Source of the DNA: Fasciolopsis buskii
Lineage: Eukaryota > Platyhelminthes > Trematoda > Plagiorchiida > Fasciolidae
Direction: 5' to 3'
NCBI GenBank assembly: GCA_008360955.1
Contig: LUCM01008173.1
Coordinates: 1-64,000 of the forward strand
DNA length: 64,000 nucleotides
Position numbers and translations under genes: made by a program. The notes below the pieces were generated by a model. It was not told the origin of the DNA and made no database searches. It saw only the letters and a list, made by a program, of their open reading frames with translations. This document shows positions 22,350-34,804 of the stretch, piece after piece. Every line of letters begins with the position of its first letter. The stretch's first letter is position 1.

Positions 22350-25300
22350 AGGCATACTTACGAATCACTGAAAACAAGCTTGTTCACTGGTTTGTTTTCT
22401 CAATTTCTTCAGTGACAGTTTCAAGCGAATTGATTAGTCTGTGGAAGTAATCTAATTTTACTGTAATTTGTCTCAACGGCAAGCTAATCACTGTTTGATG
22501 ATGCTTATCTATCTAAATTGGAATATTGTGGTTGTAAGTCGAGTTAGTATTAACCACGTTTTTCACCGGGGTCGTCGTAGGCTTGGTTCATTCAAGTATC
22601 TTTGGTGTACAACTAGGGTTGATTTTTTGGAGGTAGTACAAGCTGACGTAATATTGCCCAAAATTCGTTTACAAAAGAGTTTTTGCTCGTGTTCTCATGA
22701 TGCATGTTTGGATTGATTCATCTAGTTCAGTTCTGTCAAACTGACACACCGCGATTGAGCTTCGATACGGTTGGGTCAACGATGTGGACACACCCCGTTC
22801 AGTTTATTACAAAATAGACACTTCGAGGATTCACTAAAACGATCCTCCTTGGTGTCTGCGTTTGGGACACGCGAACTTCCATCGAATGTCCAGGCCCCAA
22901 GTTTGTGAACACAACGAACGAAATGGACATTGGTTGGCTTTCTTCTCTCACAAGATGTTGCACAGGGCGCTGCACAAACTGCTTGATAAAGAATCCGGTG
23001 TAGTATGAAGATACTGTGGTTTACAGTATTTCGCAAGGGACTATGTCCACTTGACTCTTGTATGGGCTCATTTTTGACGTACGAAATTGAATTGCTATCG
23101 CACCGGTATCATTCACAGATGGCGTTTCACCTCGCTGCAGGATTGTCAAGTCCTATATTCACGTGAAGCTTTTTCTGTTACTATTACTATCCGAATACCT
23201 TCGGGAGTTCACATAGTTCATTTGCGGACATCAAACACGATGTGAGTTTGTGCTTCGAAAGTGGTATCACATCTTCCTATGCACCACATGCCACTCATTA
23301 GTTGAATAGTTTGACGTCGTCCTTGTTTTAGAGACCAAAGTTCTCCTTTATTCTTACGCATAACGTGATTGACTCGATTTGGCGCAAACCGTAAACTCAA
23401 AGCAGACGAGCAAAATTTTGATTTCCATCATATGACAACCCAACTAACCCTCCATTTCTAAAACGCTGCTCGTAATATTTGTTTACAGCATCCGAATAAT
23501 ATCCGAATGGATTCTCCGACACAGCTTTTCTGAGTTAAGAAAGATGAGCTTCCTAAGGACACCTCATTGTCCCGTCCATGTAAATTGCGTCGCGGTCGTA
23601 ACGTACAATGAGTGATCTCCAACTGGATCAGTTAAATATGCTGTTTTACAAAATGATAAATAATTCTATTGCATCGTTAATCATTTAGAAGCGGTTTCTT
23701 TTAAGAGGTTATCCGTAAATATGTTGCAGGTGCCTAAACATCAGTCTTATTTGACATCCACGTGCACGTGTTTGACAAAGAATCTACTCCGTGATTGAAG
23801 TTTGTGATTTCTGCCTCACAATGCCTAAAAGACAGTGATACCGTTTAACCTCCAAACATACTCGAGTTGAACAGTCTAGAGACTTAAAGCTTCCAAGTCA
23901 TTCGTTATCTAGTGTGAACGTCCAACTTGAAATTTGTCAAATCTGTCTTGAGAATACCGTTAGACAAAATTAACCAAATATTGACGGCTTCTGCTAAGTG
24001 CAAATTTGATCGTACACCCGATAATAACTAAATTGCAGATGTGTTTATATGAAAGCTACAGATTCTCATACCACGAGATTACATTTTGAAGATGCAACAC
24101 AGACTGTTAAAGACAATAGGAGATGAAATTTATCAGAGAGAAGGTCCTCTAGAGATCCATAAAGACAGAATAGCATTTTACTGCAGAACTAAATATTGGT
24201 GAATCTCCCAAGCACAGCACGTCAGCTACCGAGTCTTCATTTTGTAAGAGATTCCAGCTCGCAGAAACACTGGAGAAGATTCATTCCACTCACGAGACTC
24301 ATTATTTACAGGTGTGCCTTTTCATTAGAAAGGTAGATACTCTCTGTGGATTTGCTCTCATCCCAAATATCTCTCTTCCTAAATCCGTTGAATGCACGTT
24401 TACCATAATTCAATCATGAGTAACATACTTCGATGTACAAGGAATCTAATGCAGAGAAATGGTTGGTGTGACAATTGACTAACATAAAGCCCAAACTCAG
24501 CTGGCATGTTTCTATCCATGCTTGTAAAACATAAGATGCAACATTTCTCAAACACGGAAAATTACATTGACGGCATTTTATTTTCACTGATCCCGATTGC
24601 TTTCTCGCGATTATTCAGGGTTTCAGACTTTCGCCTACACTCTTAACTTCCGTTAGAAGTAGGGAGAAACAGCATTTTGCATTTTACTACGCCAAAATCG
24701 TGAGACTATCAGATGGCGCAATACAAAGATCCATCCACCAGAAAGCGACATATTCTGGTCAATAATTGAATTTGTCTAACTTCACTTCCATAGGACACGT
24801 TAAAATTGGCGGAAATAACTTATTGTCTTACCCAATACATCGGCCTTCCTGATTTGTTGAAAGAAGAATAAAATTTTCTTCAGAAAACGCTTAAAAGGTT
24901 AATGAGCATTCAGATCAGGAACAAGTCTAATAGCGACCCGGTAAATGGAACAGCAAACGAATTTATTAATATCGATAACTACTTTATGCATGAAATGCAT
25001 CATCGACCTCTAATTAATAAGATTTTCTCCTTTGTTATACAGCTGCATTGACACATACGGTAGCGGAAGAAATCAAAAGTTTCCACAATAGACTTTTGAA
25101 CACTTTCCCACGAGAGAATAACGCGATAATTTTCTGATAGCGAGAGTTCCTGGAATACAAATTCATCAATCAACTGCCGAATTCTTGAAATGCAGTTGAC
25201 TCTGTATTACGTTGCAAGCTACCACCATGTAATGGCAAGGCGAAACCATTATATTGCGTCACATCTTTTGGAAGTTCCAACGTGATTGTCCCTGCACCAT

Positions 25301-25520
25301 TATATCGTAATATATTTGCTTCCATATATATGGCAGCCAATACAATCTCGGTGGTTATGAGCGCGGGGAACAAATTCGTCTAAAAGCATCTACGATATGA
25401 GGTGTTCAGCCTTCAATCTCTTTAGTATCCCTATCAATGGCAGAGACCGAATATATAAATATATTGAAGAGATTGAAGACAGAACATTTCATATCTGTTT
25501 CTATTGATTTACACGTTCCT
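22350..25520. other. Intergenic AT-rich DNA, nothing recognised
   Basis: Few open frames. An 8-bp inverted repeat (GAAAACAA..TTGTTTTC) occurs near 22370-22400. No transposon motif is visible in either strand. Confidence 0.4.
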
Positions 25521-25524
25521 GTGG

Positions 25525-25935
25525 TAGTCCCCTGAACGCATCCGTGGCCACCATTCAGAATGGCTAAGGAGTGGGACAATTAAGTCACTCAATAGGGCAA
25601 TGGCTTCAAGCTTGTCACAGTCTAATCACAGCATGAATGTGACGCAAGCTTTCCTTACCTTACAAAACATCCGGGGTCAATAGCCTGGGGTCATTAGTTG
25701 TCGCATCTTAAGCGCAACGGAGTTGTTAAGATAGGTCCAAATAATCGTCCACTGTGCGCTCGAAATCGATTTATGGTTGCCTTTTCAACTCCCTGACTTA
25801 TTGTTCATTCCAAACCAAACAGTTGACCGGACAATAATTGATTCAACACTTTCCTCCGTTTTCGGGACGTGCATGGACCAACCACCAAACCATATTTTCA
25901 CTGACCAACCTAACCCACTTCCACGCTGGCCAATG
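25525..25935 (+). mobile_element. Penelope-like element (lineage A) 3' fragment
   Basis: Begins inside the GIY-YIG region (CGCATCCGTGGCCACCA) and follows the same course as 21935-22320 and the reverse complement of 62860-63200: CAATTAAGTCACTCAATAG, AATGTGACGCAAGCTTT, CACTGTGCGCTCGAAA and so on. Mostly 3' UTR, no usable open frame. Confidence 0.7.
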
Positions 25936-25939
25936 ATAT

Positions 25940-28164
25940 TGATATGATGAATTCTCCTCTTGTGGCACTGACTCCGATTTCGTGAAGGTGAAATTTTCCT
26001 AACTTTTGTTTTCTCAAAAAACCACTGATTCATACGTATCATTAAAAAGTTGCATTTTTGGTAAATCGATCCTTTTCGGGGACCCGATATATTTATTCCC
26101 TCGATTAAAGGACAGAAATCGAAAGCCATGGGGAATTTTTGAACGTTCACTGCCAATTCCGGCGAATCGATAAGCAAGCTACTCTGGCATAGCTTATGAA
26201 CCAATGAAACAGAGGTGTGTCACGTTTCTAGAGAGCAAGGGTAAAAATACCCTTGAGCCATGACCAGATATAGTAGCAGGTTCGCTTAAAAAACACACTT
26301 AAAATGGAGAAATTGGTGGTCGCATAAAGCTTTTTCTAATTCCTAACGCCGATCGCGGTACTATGTGGTCTTCGAAGTAATGTAGTGTGGCTGATAAGAA
26401 TCACTCGATTGATTTAGATACTCCATGATGGACCTGCTCGTGACCGTCCTGTGTCTCGAGGTCCAGAAGTCTTGAACTACCATGCAAAATTTAAGCTGAG
26501 AAGTGCACGGCAATTCCAAACCTAGTGGATCTAATTACATCTGAAACAGAAAAACTTGTCACGTTTCAACGTCTGCCAGTTGTTGGCAATACTTTAAGTC
26601 TGATGAGCAGCTAACCAACTGCTCATTAGTCTATATGAGAGCTTTCAAGTGCAGACAAGTCGAACCAAGGCTCTAGACTTTAGAAAGTGATATTTTCTTT
26701 GCGATTTTCGCATCTAAGATAGGAACTATAGCACTGTCAGTAAGTAGATATTTACGTTCGTCAATTTTGATGCGATTCGCAAAAACAATCATTGGATTGA
26801 GTCTAGTCATTGTATCAAGCAATGATATTGTCAAACTGTCTGGTACAGCACTTACGCGGAATCACAGAGATTGAATATCTGGTTCGCCTTGTCTCTTTAA
26901 TTCTACGTGATACTAGCCGCCGACATTACGTGTAGGGCTAAGTAGAACTAAAATTTCAGATTTAACGGTTCCTATAGACCTAGTTTTCCAAACGCTTTGG
27001 ACGTAATGTTCATGTTATGCGATTGCCTGCAGCATCTAAAGTATTTGTTCGCTAGATTTCAGTTAGTGGTAGGCCGTAGGAAGAAACAGTTAGATTACGA
27101 GCAGCTATCCCGAGAAACTATCAAACAGCACTTGACCGCGCCAATCAGTGTGCAATCCGCAAGAATGAAGGTGCCATCGTTCGTTGTCCACAAGGTTAAA
27201 TCACAACCTGAGATAGGCAACTAATAATAAGTGAGCACAGGAGGTGTGGCTTCCGTGGAACAAGTGTCTGTATTTTCGCAGGCTTGTGGTCATGACTACT
27301 GCCCTCGAGAAGGCAGGTCAATATGACGGACGTAGATAACACCTTGAATCGGATCAGATTAGCGGCGTCTGTGTGTAATGCGCCAATGCCAGTGAAGGCC
27401 TGATTGAAACGGAGGTCACAAAAAGCTAACAATAAGAATGGAGAAGGTTACAGGAGCAGGCAGTGCCTATACAATAATGCGTGATTGTTGACCAGAACGA
27501 CGTGCATGAGGGACAGTCCGAACTAATGTCGTCCGAGTCAAGAATGTGTGTTGTGCAAGTCCAAGTTTCGAGCCGGTTAAGACATCAATCGATCAAATAT
27601 TCAATGGATACCGAGGAGAAAATGAATGTTAACGGAGACTAAAACGGTCGGGGATCAGAGCAGAAAATGAGACGAAGAAATAAAATGAATCTGAGATACA
27701 GAATTAACAATGAAGAACGGTGTAGAAATAGATTTCATGGTATTCCTTACAAAAATATTCCAGCTCGACAACTATATTGATCATTTTAAGGCATATGTTT
27801 ATTATAAAACACGTTGCTGGGGGCATTTTATCAACCACTGTGCATCGTCCACGAAGGAGCATAGGAAGCGAATTCATTTGTTGCAGGGTAGTTGCCTGAT
27901 GTACACGTAGGAAAATGACGTTCATTTCCTTATTTTGAAGTGTGTACATAGATTCAATCGCAAGAATTTCGTTCTCCATTCTCCAAAGAGCTTAACCGGT
28001 TAATAATGTCCTCTTTTTTTTAAGATGCATCTCGATTTGTCAATACGCACTGCTGATCCGCGGCTGGTCATGCCGAACGGCATAAAACTTATATCGTCAT
28101 TAAATGTACTTTTTCCTTTTACCGAAAATGACTCAGATTCACAGATTTCCGACGATACAGTGGA

Positions 28165-28165
<1 letters not shown>
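25940..28165. other. Intergenic DNA with one strong hairpin
   Basis: The only structure I see is the stem-loop at 26601-26630: CTGATGAGCAG pairs with CTGCTCATTAG (one G-T pair) around an 8-base loop. No gene is recognisable. Confidence 0.4.

Positions 28166-28166
<1 letters not shown>

Positions 28167-28200
<34 letters not shown>
28167..28200. repeat. (TA)n microsatellite
   Basis: About 17 TA units directly at the 3' end of the minus-strand SINE that occupies 28201-28390. Confidence 0.95.
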
Positions 28201-28204
<4 letters not shown>

Positions 28205-28390
28205 TTTATTTCCTTTATTAATGAAATAACAATGTACATCAATTTTCAGGAAGGCGGCTGCGGCCAGCAGAGCGCTGCCAAGTGGGAAAGTTGACTAGCG
28301 GTGGGCGGATTCGAACCCGCGACCTTCACGTCCGAACGCCACGACCTTATCCGTCTGGGCGCCGCCTCCGCGTCTCTGGGGTCGAACTTC
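28201..28390 (-). repeat. tRNA-derived SINE
   Basis: The minus strand has a perfect RNA polymerase III B-box GGTTCGAATCC (plus-strand 28307-28317) and an A-box-like segment about 40 bases upstream (28351-28362), the spacing of a tRNA promoter. A body and an AT-rich tail shared with 21414-21466 follow, then a (TA)n tract. The tRNA fold itself is decayed, so this is a SINE and not a tRNA gene. Confidence 0.7.
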
Positions 28391-29057
28391 AAATATCTAC
28401 TAAGGTCCTTTATCGTCACAGGGTGTTCCCTATGTTTCATTTATTAGAATATGACCATCGAACCATGAAGACAAATTGCAACAGGAAGAAATTTCTTCTT
28501 CGTATGACTACCTTAGATATTCAAATGTACTGTGTTGAATAACAACGAGATGTGAAACCGTAGATTACAGTGAGTTGGTTAGCGTCCAAAGAATTTCCGG
28601 AGTCTTACCAACAGTCTGCTAAAAACGAATGAACCTAGCAGCACTGACGTAGAAAAAAATTTCGTGACGTGAAAAGACAGGTGTGAAAAGAGGAAGGTGT
28701 AAAAGAGTGGGAGAGGCAGGTCACGACATCTGTCTACGTAGGATTGGGGGGAGGGGGAGTCAGCATGCCTACCCCATCGTTTAGTTCATCGTACTTCCCA
28801 TTGTAAAGAAATTGTATGTCCGATGTACATCTAAGAACCGTTTCTTTCAGATTTATCACTGGGGTTTAAATTCTGATGTCTTTATCTATTAGATATCCGA
28901 AAATAGAATCTACAGTCTTTATCAATGGAGTTTTCGAAAAGGGATTCCACCTCTAGCGAAGTCACCGTTCTCCCAAATAGGTCACTGCCTTTTTTCATCC
29001 CAGAGAATAAAGGCGTATCTCTCAGACTTTGGTTTACTGATGACCTGCGCATAGGTC

Positions 29058-29060
<3 letters not shown>

Positions 29061-29090
<30 letters not shown>
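29061..29090. repeat. (TA)n microsatellite at PLE 3' end
   Basis: About 14 TA units at the 3' end of the minus-strand Penelope-like element. Confidence 0.9.
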
Positions 29091-29092
<2 letters not shown>

Positions 29093-29299
29093 GGTGAGTA
29101 GGCGTACACTGAGTTATAACGTCTATTGTGACGTTTCGATCCAAACTACGTGAATGAGTGGTTGGACAGGATTGCGTGTTCCGTTCGTTTGTGTGCACTG
29201 TCCGTCTGTTTGTCCCTCTATTCTGCACCGTGGGTCTTGTTAAGATGACGTAATGTTTGTCACTCTCGATACACCGACTGAACGAGTTATTGGAGTGAA

Positions 29300-29775
29300 A
29301 GGGCTTCGAGAATCAGTCACTCTCCCTTTCTGTTTGCCCGGCTGACTACCTTTGCGTTGTTGATGTTGATCCCATGGCCTGTTTGTGCATAGTGGTTGCA
29401 TATCTGCGAGTGTGGGTCAACGCGTCCTAGAGCTAAGCTATGTTCGTGCAAGCGTGTGCTTAATTGTTTGCTTGTCTCACCGACATACTGTTTGTCACAT
29501 CCGAGGCATGGAATGGCGTAAACTACCCCTGACTGGTCGTGCTGATCGACGCGATCTTTACCGTTGAATGGAATAGATCTTAGGGTGCCGGTCGATTTGT
29601 GGGCGATTGTGATATCTCGTGGACGCAGGATGCGTTCGACCACTTCGGATACTCCCCGTATGTACGGAAGTACTACGATCGATTTAGTCCTCTTGGTATT
29701 TGCCTTCGGTTTTCTGCGAATACAAGCGGTGATGAAAAATTTTGGATATCCATTGGCCGCAAATAACTTGAACAA
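29300..29775 (-). pseudogene. PLE GIY-YIG endonuclease (lineage B)
   Basis: A 152-codon frame reading FAANGYP, then a segment around VLPYIRGVSE, then VVYAIPCLGC..YVGETSKQLSTRLHEH, which is the GIY-YIG core with the conserved Arg and His, then an NHYAQTGHGI segment with the expected His. The TGA at 29317-29319 sits where the family continues with hydrophobic LILEAL. CGA to TGA is the simplest explanation. Confidence 0.8.
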
Positions 29776-29776
29776 C

Positions 29777-30620
29777 CTAAATCGTTCTTCTTTCCGTAGG
29801 TGCTGCGTACTGCAGTGTTAGCTCCATGGAACAGCTCTTTAAGTGGCAGTATGAATGGTTGCTTTTGAAATTGAGTATGCGGTCCGTCGTCGTCAGTTTT
29901 CGTAGACGGTTGTCTCTATGCTCCCGTTTGGTTGCCTCAAATATTACGTCGAGAAACGGTACAGCCGAGTCTTTTTCCTCCTCTTTGGTGAATTTTATGC
30001 TGGGCACTATCGTGTTTAGGTGTTGATGAAATTGGTCCATTTCTGTTTTTTCTAAGACAACAAAAGTATCATCAACATATCGGGTCCATAAGCGTGGGCG
30101 GTTTGTTTCGAATGCCTTTATCTCGAAACGTCTCATGGTTCCGTCAGCTAACAAGCCTGATAGTGATGCTCCCGTGGGCGTTCCTCTTATTTGTTTATAT
30201 ACTGTCCCATTGAACTGTAGGTATGTTTCCATGCACAGTTCTATGAAATCCATGATATCATCCTTAGACATCGCTCTTCTATCTGATAAGTTGGAGTCGC
30301 TCTCCATAATCCGGTGGATGCTGTTCAGTGCCATTTGCCTTGGAATATTGGTGAACAGTGATGTGGCGTCGAGTGAGACCATAGCTTCATTCGCTTCTAA
30401 CTTGAGGTCTTTGATTTTCTCCAGGAATGTGGCAGAACTCTTCGTGTCGTTCTGGTCCTGTGGTAGGCATGGATTCAGGAGACGGAAAAGGTACTTGGCT
30501 AGCTGATAGTTTGGTGCTGTTGTTGATACGACAATGGGTCTAAGCGGCACCCCGGCTTATGGAATTCAGGAAGCCCATATATCCTAGGGACGGCTTTATT
30601 TGGTTTTACTGTACATCGCC
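29777..30620 (-). pseudogene. PLE reverse transcriptase (lineage B)
   Basis: After PRIYGLPEFHKPG (about 30555-30600) and a 1-nt frameshift, a 257-codon frame starts with LRPIVVSTTAPNYQLAKYL. Next come VSLDATSLFTNIP (first catalytic Asp), YKQIRGTPTGASLSGLLAD, then YVDDTFVV (catalytic pair; plus-strand about 30066-30079) and FLDV. These are the RT blocks of Penelope-like elements in order and at the usual spacing. All catalytic aspartates are present; only the frameshift and the broken junction to the nuclease disable it. Confidence 0.85.
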
Positions 30621-31429
30621 GACTTTCTTGTTTTTTCTCAAAGTTTTCAGCTTTTTGTTGATTTTGGCTCTAAGTTCTTTGACTGGATTTCAATAGTACT
30701 CTCATCTCCGCTTAGTATTCGGCGTTGTCGAGCGCTGCTATTTCGCCACCCTTGTCTACGGTGAGTATGACTATTTCTCGATTTTTGGGAGTGCTTTCAC
30801 AACTTTGATTTCGTTATCAGGTAGGTGATATTTCCGCCTAGGATGCGCGAGCTGTTGACAGGTTTTTGCCCGTATGCCTTGGCGTATCCTTTCCGTCAGT
30901 GCGTGCTTCTGTAGTGCCGATTCAATGAAGGCAATGAATGTGGGATGTTTGTCGTTGGTGCGATTGAATGTTAATCATTTCAGTAACACGGACTTTTCGC
31001 TTGACAGTAGCTGGTGGCTCGAGTAATCGTAGATTAGTTCGGCATATTGAGGTTTCGCTTGACTAAGCGTGACGTATTTTTGGTGAGTCTGTCGCTGACC
31101 TTTGAGCGGTTTGTGTTCGATGTGATTTCGATGACCGCTTTTATTCTTCTAATCTAGTTGGCATCTAGCATGTTTGAGGTATCCCCCCTTTCGAGGCGAT
31201 TTTGATGGCTTTCGTATACGGCTTTTCTGCGACGTGCGTCGTTGATCAGTTCACGATGCATCGGTGTGCAGTATGAGTATGCAATCCTACGGGGACGTTC
31301 CGAGTTCACGGGCGGGTTACACCTAAACTGGACTCGTTGAACAACAGCTACCAAACTTTCTCATCCAGTTTTGTGTTCACATCACCAAGGCGACGCATGA
31401 CGTGGACGACTATTCCCTCACCCGAACCA

Positions 31430-31615
31430 CAGTTCAAAGTACACACATTCACAAATACACACAGACAACTAAACATCAATTGGCATGTGAACGTTCCTTC
31501 AGTCATTTGATTGTAAAACTTGCCTTGAGAAAGACTACCCATGGTAGTCGGAACGTTGGAACATTACATCTAACAACAACGCTGTTATTAACATTATATC
31601 ATTCACTTTTCAGTT
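31430..31615 (+). repeat. Repeat with hammerhead-like core (copy 2)
   Basis: Same repeat as 12116-12295. The core here is TTGAGAA (31525-31531), a perfect 7-bp stem GACTACC/GGTAGTC with a 3-base loop (31533-31549), then GGAAC. It abuts the 5' side of PLE lineage B but the motif reads on the opposite strand to the PLE genes. Confidence 0.6.
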
Positions 31616-31619
31616 GCTG

Positions 31620-34600
31620 TTGTCTACCGAGTCCGGTTTAAGTTTTTCATCTACATGTGATGAATTCAGTTTATTTTTCCCATTTATTTGTCCAGTATGG
31701 ACACACGGTGATGAAACCATCTTATTTGTCTGAAAATGTCACAGAGCAAAGCGATTCAGGTAAAATCTGACAGTGAGCTGTGGAGGGTCAAATGAAATCA
31801 TATTTGGAATTCCTAACTTCATCCAACTTGTCAACCTTATTTCTAACATCAACCTAGAGTGTCAGGCATTTCTTTTTCAATAACCTCCACTGGCTGATCA
31901 AATTATCGCCCTTCGACCGGATTATTTTGGTGGGCTAAGGGTAACGAGAGCCAGATCAGTCGAAGCTAACTGGGAGTATCCGAGAAATTTTTAATCGTTC
32001 CCCATGTTCCTACATAATTACAAGCCACATGCATGATTATCGAGGTATTTGCACCGAATAAGTAACGTTACGGGACTATATATTTTAGCCATATTCACTG
32101 CGTAATTCAGTATTCGTGTCGAAATCTGGAGGTTTTGTAAAAGAACACAACTACTGTGCGGTGTGTGGCATAATCCTGCAAAGCCGTTTGCGATGGTTTA
32201 TGCGCCAGTGATGGTACCATGTCCCATTTCTGAAATAATACAATAACAGCCTCACTGACCATTTTAGACTTGAAGGGTAGAATTCATTTGCGCTATTCCA
32301 CTGTCCATATAGGATCCACGGGCACCAGAGTCGATAGTTACCGTTAATCAATCGATTCAGCTGAGTGTTTCACAGTAACCGATAAAAAACACCAACCACC
32401 TGAATTTTGTGACCCACCAAAGATAAATGAAGTTCAGCTAACATAGTGGCAAATAATAACACTAGATTCTACAGCGGAACACAGCCAACTGCAGAGTGCT
32501 GTCTGCAACGAAAAAATATACTAGTTCATTGATTCCACTTACGAATTTTCGGCCTCCTTAATGGTCCGATTATTATGGGACTTAAAAAAACCATTTCAAA
32601 GTGCCTCACCATTTTTCATAGTGGATCGTCAAAGTGAGTTATTACCATTTCGCTTTCGCTGGACAATTTCCAAAGGACTTCATTTAAGGGTTCTCATCAG
32701 AGGAAAACACCCAGTGATCCGGTTTGGCAAGTATGAATGGGTGGTATTTAATTGTAATGCATTCGGGCTCCTTTATTGAACTGCTTCGACGTTCCGCTAG
32801 ACGGTTTTTCATTGTGCTTTGCAATTTGCTGGTTACCTGAAACCTACGGTTTTCTAGCCTTCACTCACGGTTTTTAACCTTGACACATTGATACTTGAAA
32901 ACACCCGGACTGTGCTTTTATCAGGTCGGCAACTGATACATCAAGATTTTCGAAAAGAGAGTGCACGATCTATTGGTGTAGCGCTTCATGTTTTTGATCT
33001 CTCAAGGTCCAGCAATCATAGAATAAATTTAGTCGAAGGAAAACAGTCCAAAGGGAAGTTCGTTTTGATTGGTTAAATGATCAGTGAGTGCTTACTGGTT
33101 CGTATTCCTGGATTGCTGCCTACCAACTTGAGGAGCTACATTGATAAGGAACATGACAACCGGTCAACACTTGGTCGTTTGTTCTTTATGGAGAACTCGA
33201 TGATCTTTACTCAGCGTAGTAGATGACAATCCTGAGTGTTATTTGGTTCAGCTGCAGATGAAAATGGAAGTTAAAGTATCTGTTGTAACACTTAGTACTT
33301 CATCAATCTTCTGATTGTCAGATGAACATGCCTATAAAAGAATAAAATAAATGGTACATTCGATAGGAAGTAACCTAATGGACGTGAAAGAAAAGCGACC
33401 TCACTTGGCTTAGTGGTCGGACAGTAGGAAAGCCAAACGAAATAAACCTTCAAAGGACTGTTTAATACTGTAAGCTATTATTTCGTTTTGCCGGTCAGTA
33501 GACAGCTTCTTGGTGTTTCTGAGAACAAGAAGTAAGGATAAAACCGTGCTTTATGGCCAGCTAACCATGGAAAACAGCAGTTAATACACCGGCTATACTA
33601 ATCACCATATCTGTTCGCAGATAAACTAATGAAACTTCGAAATTGGCATTCCCTGCAGGACATAATCAGCATCAAACTTCTAATGTATGTGCATACTTTT
33701 CAGGGCTTCTTCCCAATCCGTTTTTTCAGTGGATCAACATGTTTTGGTCTGCATTGTTAGACAGAATACGTGAAAGCTCATCTACATCCAAAGCACAATG
33801 AAGTACGTTTTTCGTATTTGTTGCATGTCGTATGATTGGGACTTATCAGCTTGTTTCAACCGGCTACTTCTTCATTTTAAATAATAAACTGTGGCACTGA
33901 TCTCCAAGTACCATTTATTCCGCCGTATTGGCTTGGTTGTGTAAGTGTTGAGGCTGGCAGATACTTTACTGGGCTTCAGTTCATGTTGGTTTTTCTGTCA
34001 ATTAACACCTTAGAAAATCGCCTTCCCCTTGCTTGCCACACTCAGTGATAAGTGTACCCATTTTAGCAGGCAGCTACCCACCAACAAGGAACAGTAACGA
34101 TTCATTTGCTCACCCATCTATCCCCGACCACGTAACAAACCAGGAAGAATTTCGCCCATAGTTCCCCTTTTTGTACGACCGTGACTACGCTCTGATTGAT
34201 CGAACAGAGGAAATGCTGTACAGATCGTTTGTGCAGCCCACTGTGGAAATCTCATCCTATCACATGCTGACCTGATAAAAGTACAGGTCGGGTTCTGAGA
34301 CTTTCTATGTGACTCAGTGAACCGCTCGTTGATTGGTCTAAGCAGTCATGAACGGAGGTTAAACTATCACGAGTGAGAGCTAAATGAACATGGAAAGATT
34401 GCAGTGTACAAAAGACTGAAACTGTTTAGCTCAGTGACCAACTGAACCCAGTGAAGTGGAAACCGGATGCGATCGCACTGTTTAATGCTTAAACTGATTA
34501 ATAATATCATGTACATAATTCGTGCAAATCAGTGTACATTACTTGGACCAGGAAATACTTCAACAAAATTGGGACTTATTGAGGCAAATAGAGACCAGTA

Positions 34601-34730
34601 TTCTCAAATGTTTAAAATCAGATTTAGTTGTTCACCAAATAGGATAATCAGGATATGCTACTAGTAGCAGTGTAGGCAGAGAATGAGACACAATCAAAAA
34701 ACAACTATAGTGCAATACTAAAGCCTCGAT
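31620..34730. other. Intergenic DNA, nothing recognised
   Basis: Open frames up to 72 codons only. No domain or shared repeat seen. Confidence 0.4.
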
Positions 34731-34804
34731 AGAATCGTTAGTAGTGTGAATGGATGATAAGTCGGAGGATCTTCGTCGGTCAGGCGAGGCTAACATTCAG
34801 AAAG
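34731..34804 (-). repeat. MITE-like repeat, partial copy
   Basis: Corresponds, inverted, to 50740-50840: GTGAATGGATGATAA, then GGAGGAT, then CAGGCGAGGCTAAC and TTCAGAAAG match with a short internal deletion. The terminal inverted repeats of the other copy are not clear here. Confidence 0.5.

Larger units (their letters stand above)
29090..31430 (-). mobile_element. Penelope-like element, lineage B
   Basis: Minus-strand order is N-terminal region (about 31354 to 30600), RT (30620 to 29777), GIY-YIG endonuclease (29775 to 29300), 3' UTR, then a (TA)n tract. PLEs copy themselves with a telomerase-related RT and cut DNA with the GIY-YIG nuclease. The copy carries a frameshift between GLPEFHKPG and the rest of the RT (about 30543), a frame break between RT and nuclease (about 29776), and a TGA (29317) where the nuclease frame should continue LILEAL. 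It is therefore inactive but well preserved. The N-terminal region is in several frames. The nuclease sequence differs clearly from the PLEs at 21775, 25525 and 62815, so it is a second lineage. Confidence 0.85.

Noticed and set aside
28307..28362. Possible tRNA gene on the minus strand
   Set aside because: The promoter boxes are good but the acceptor and anticodon stems do not pair, and the sequence continues into a shared tail, so it is a SINE.
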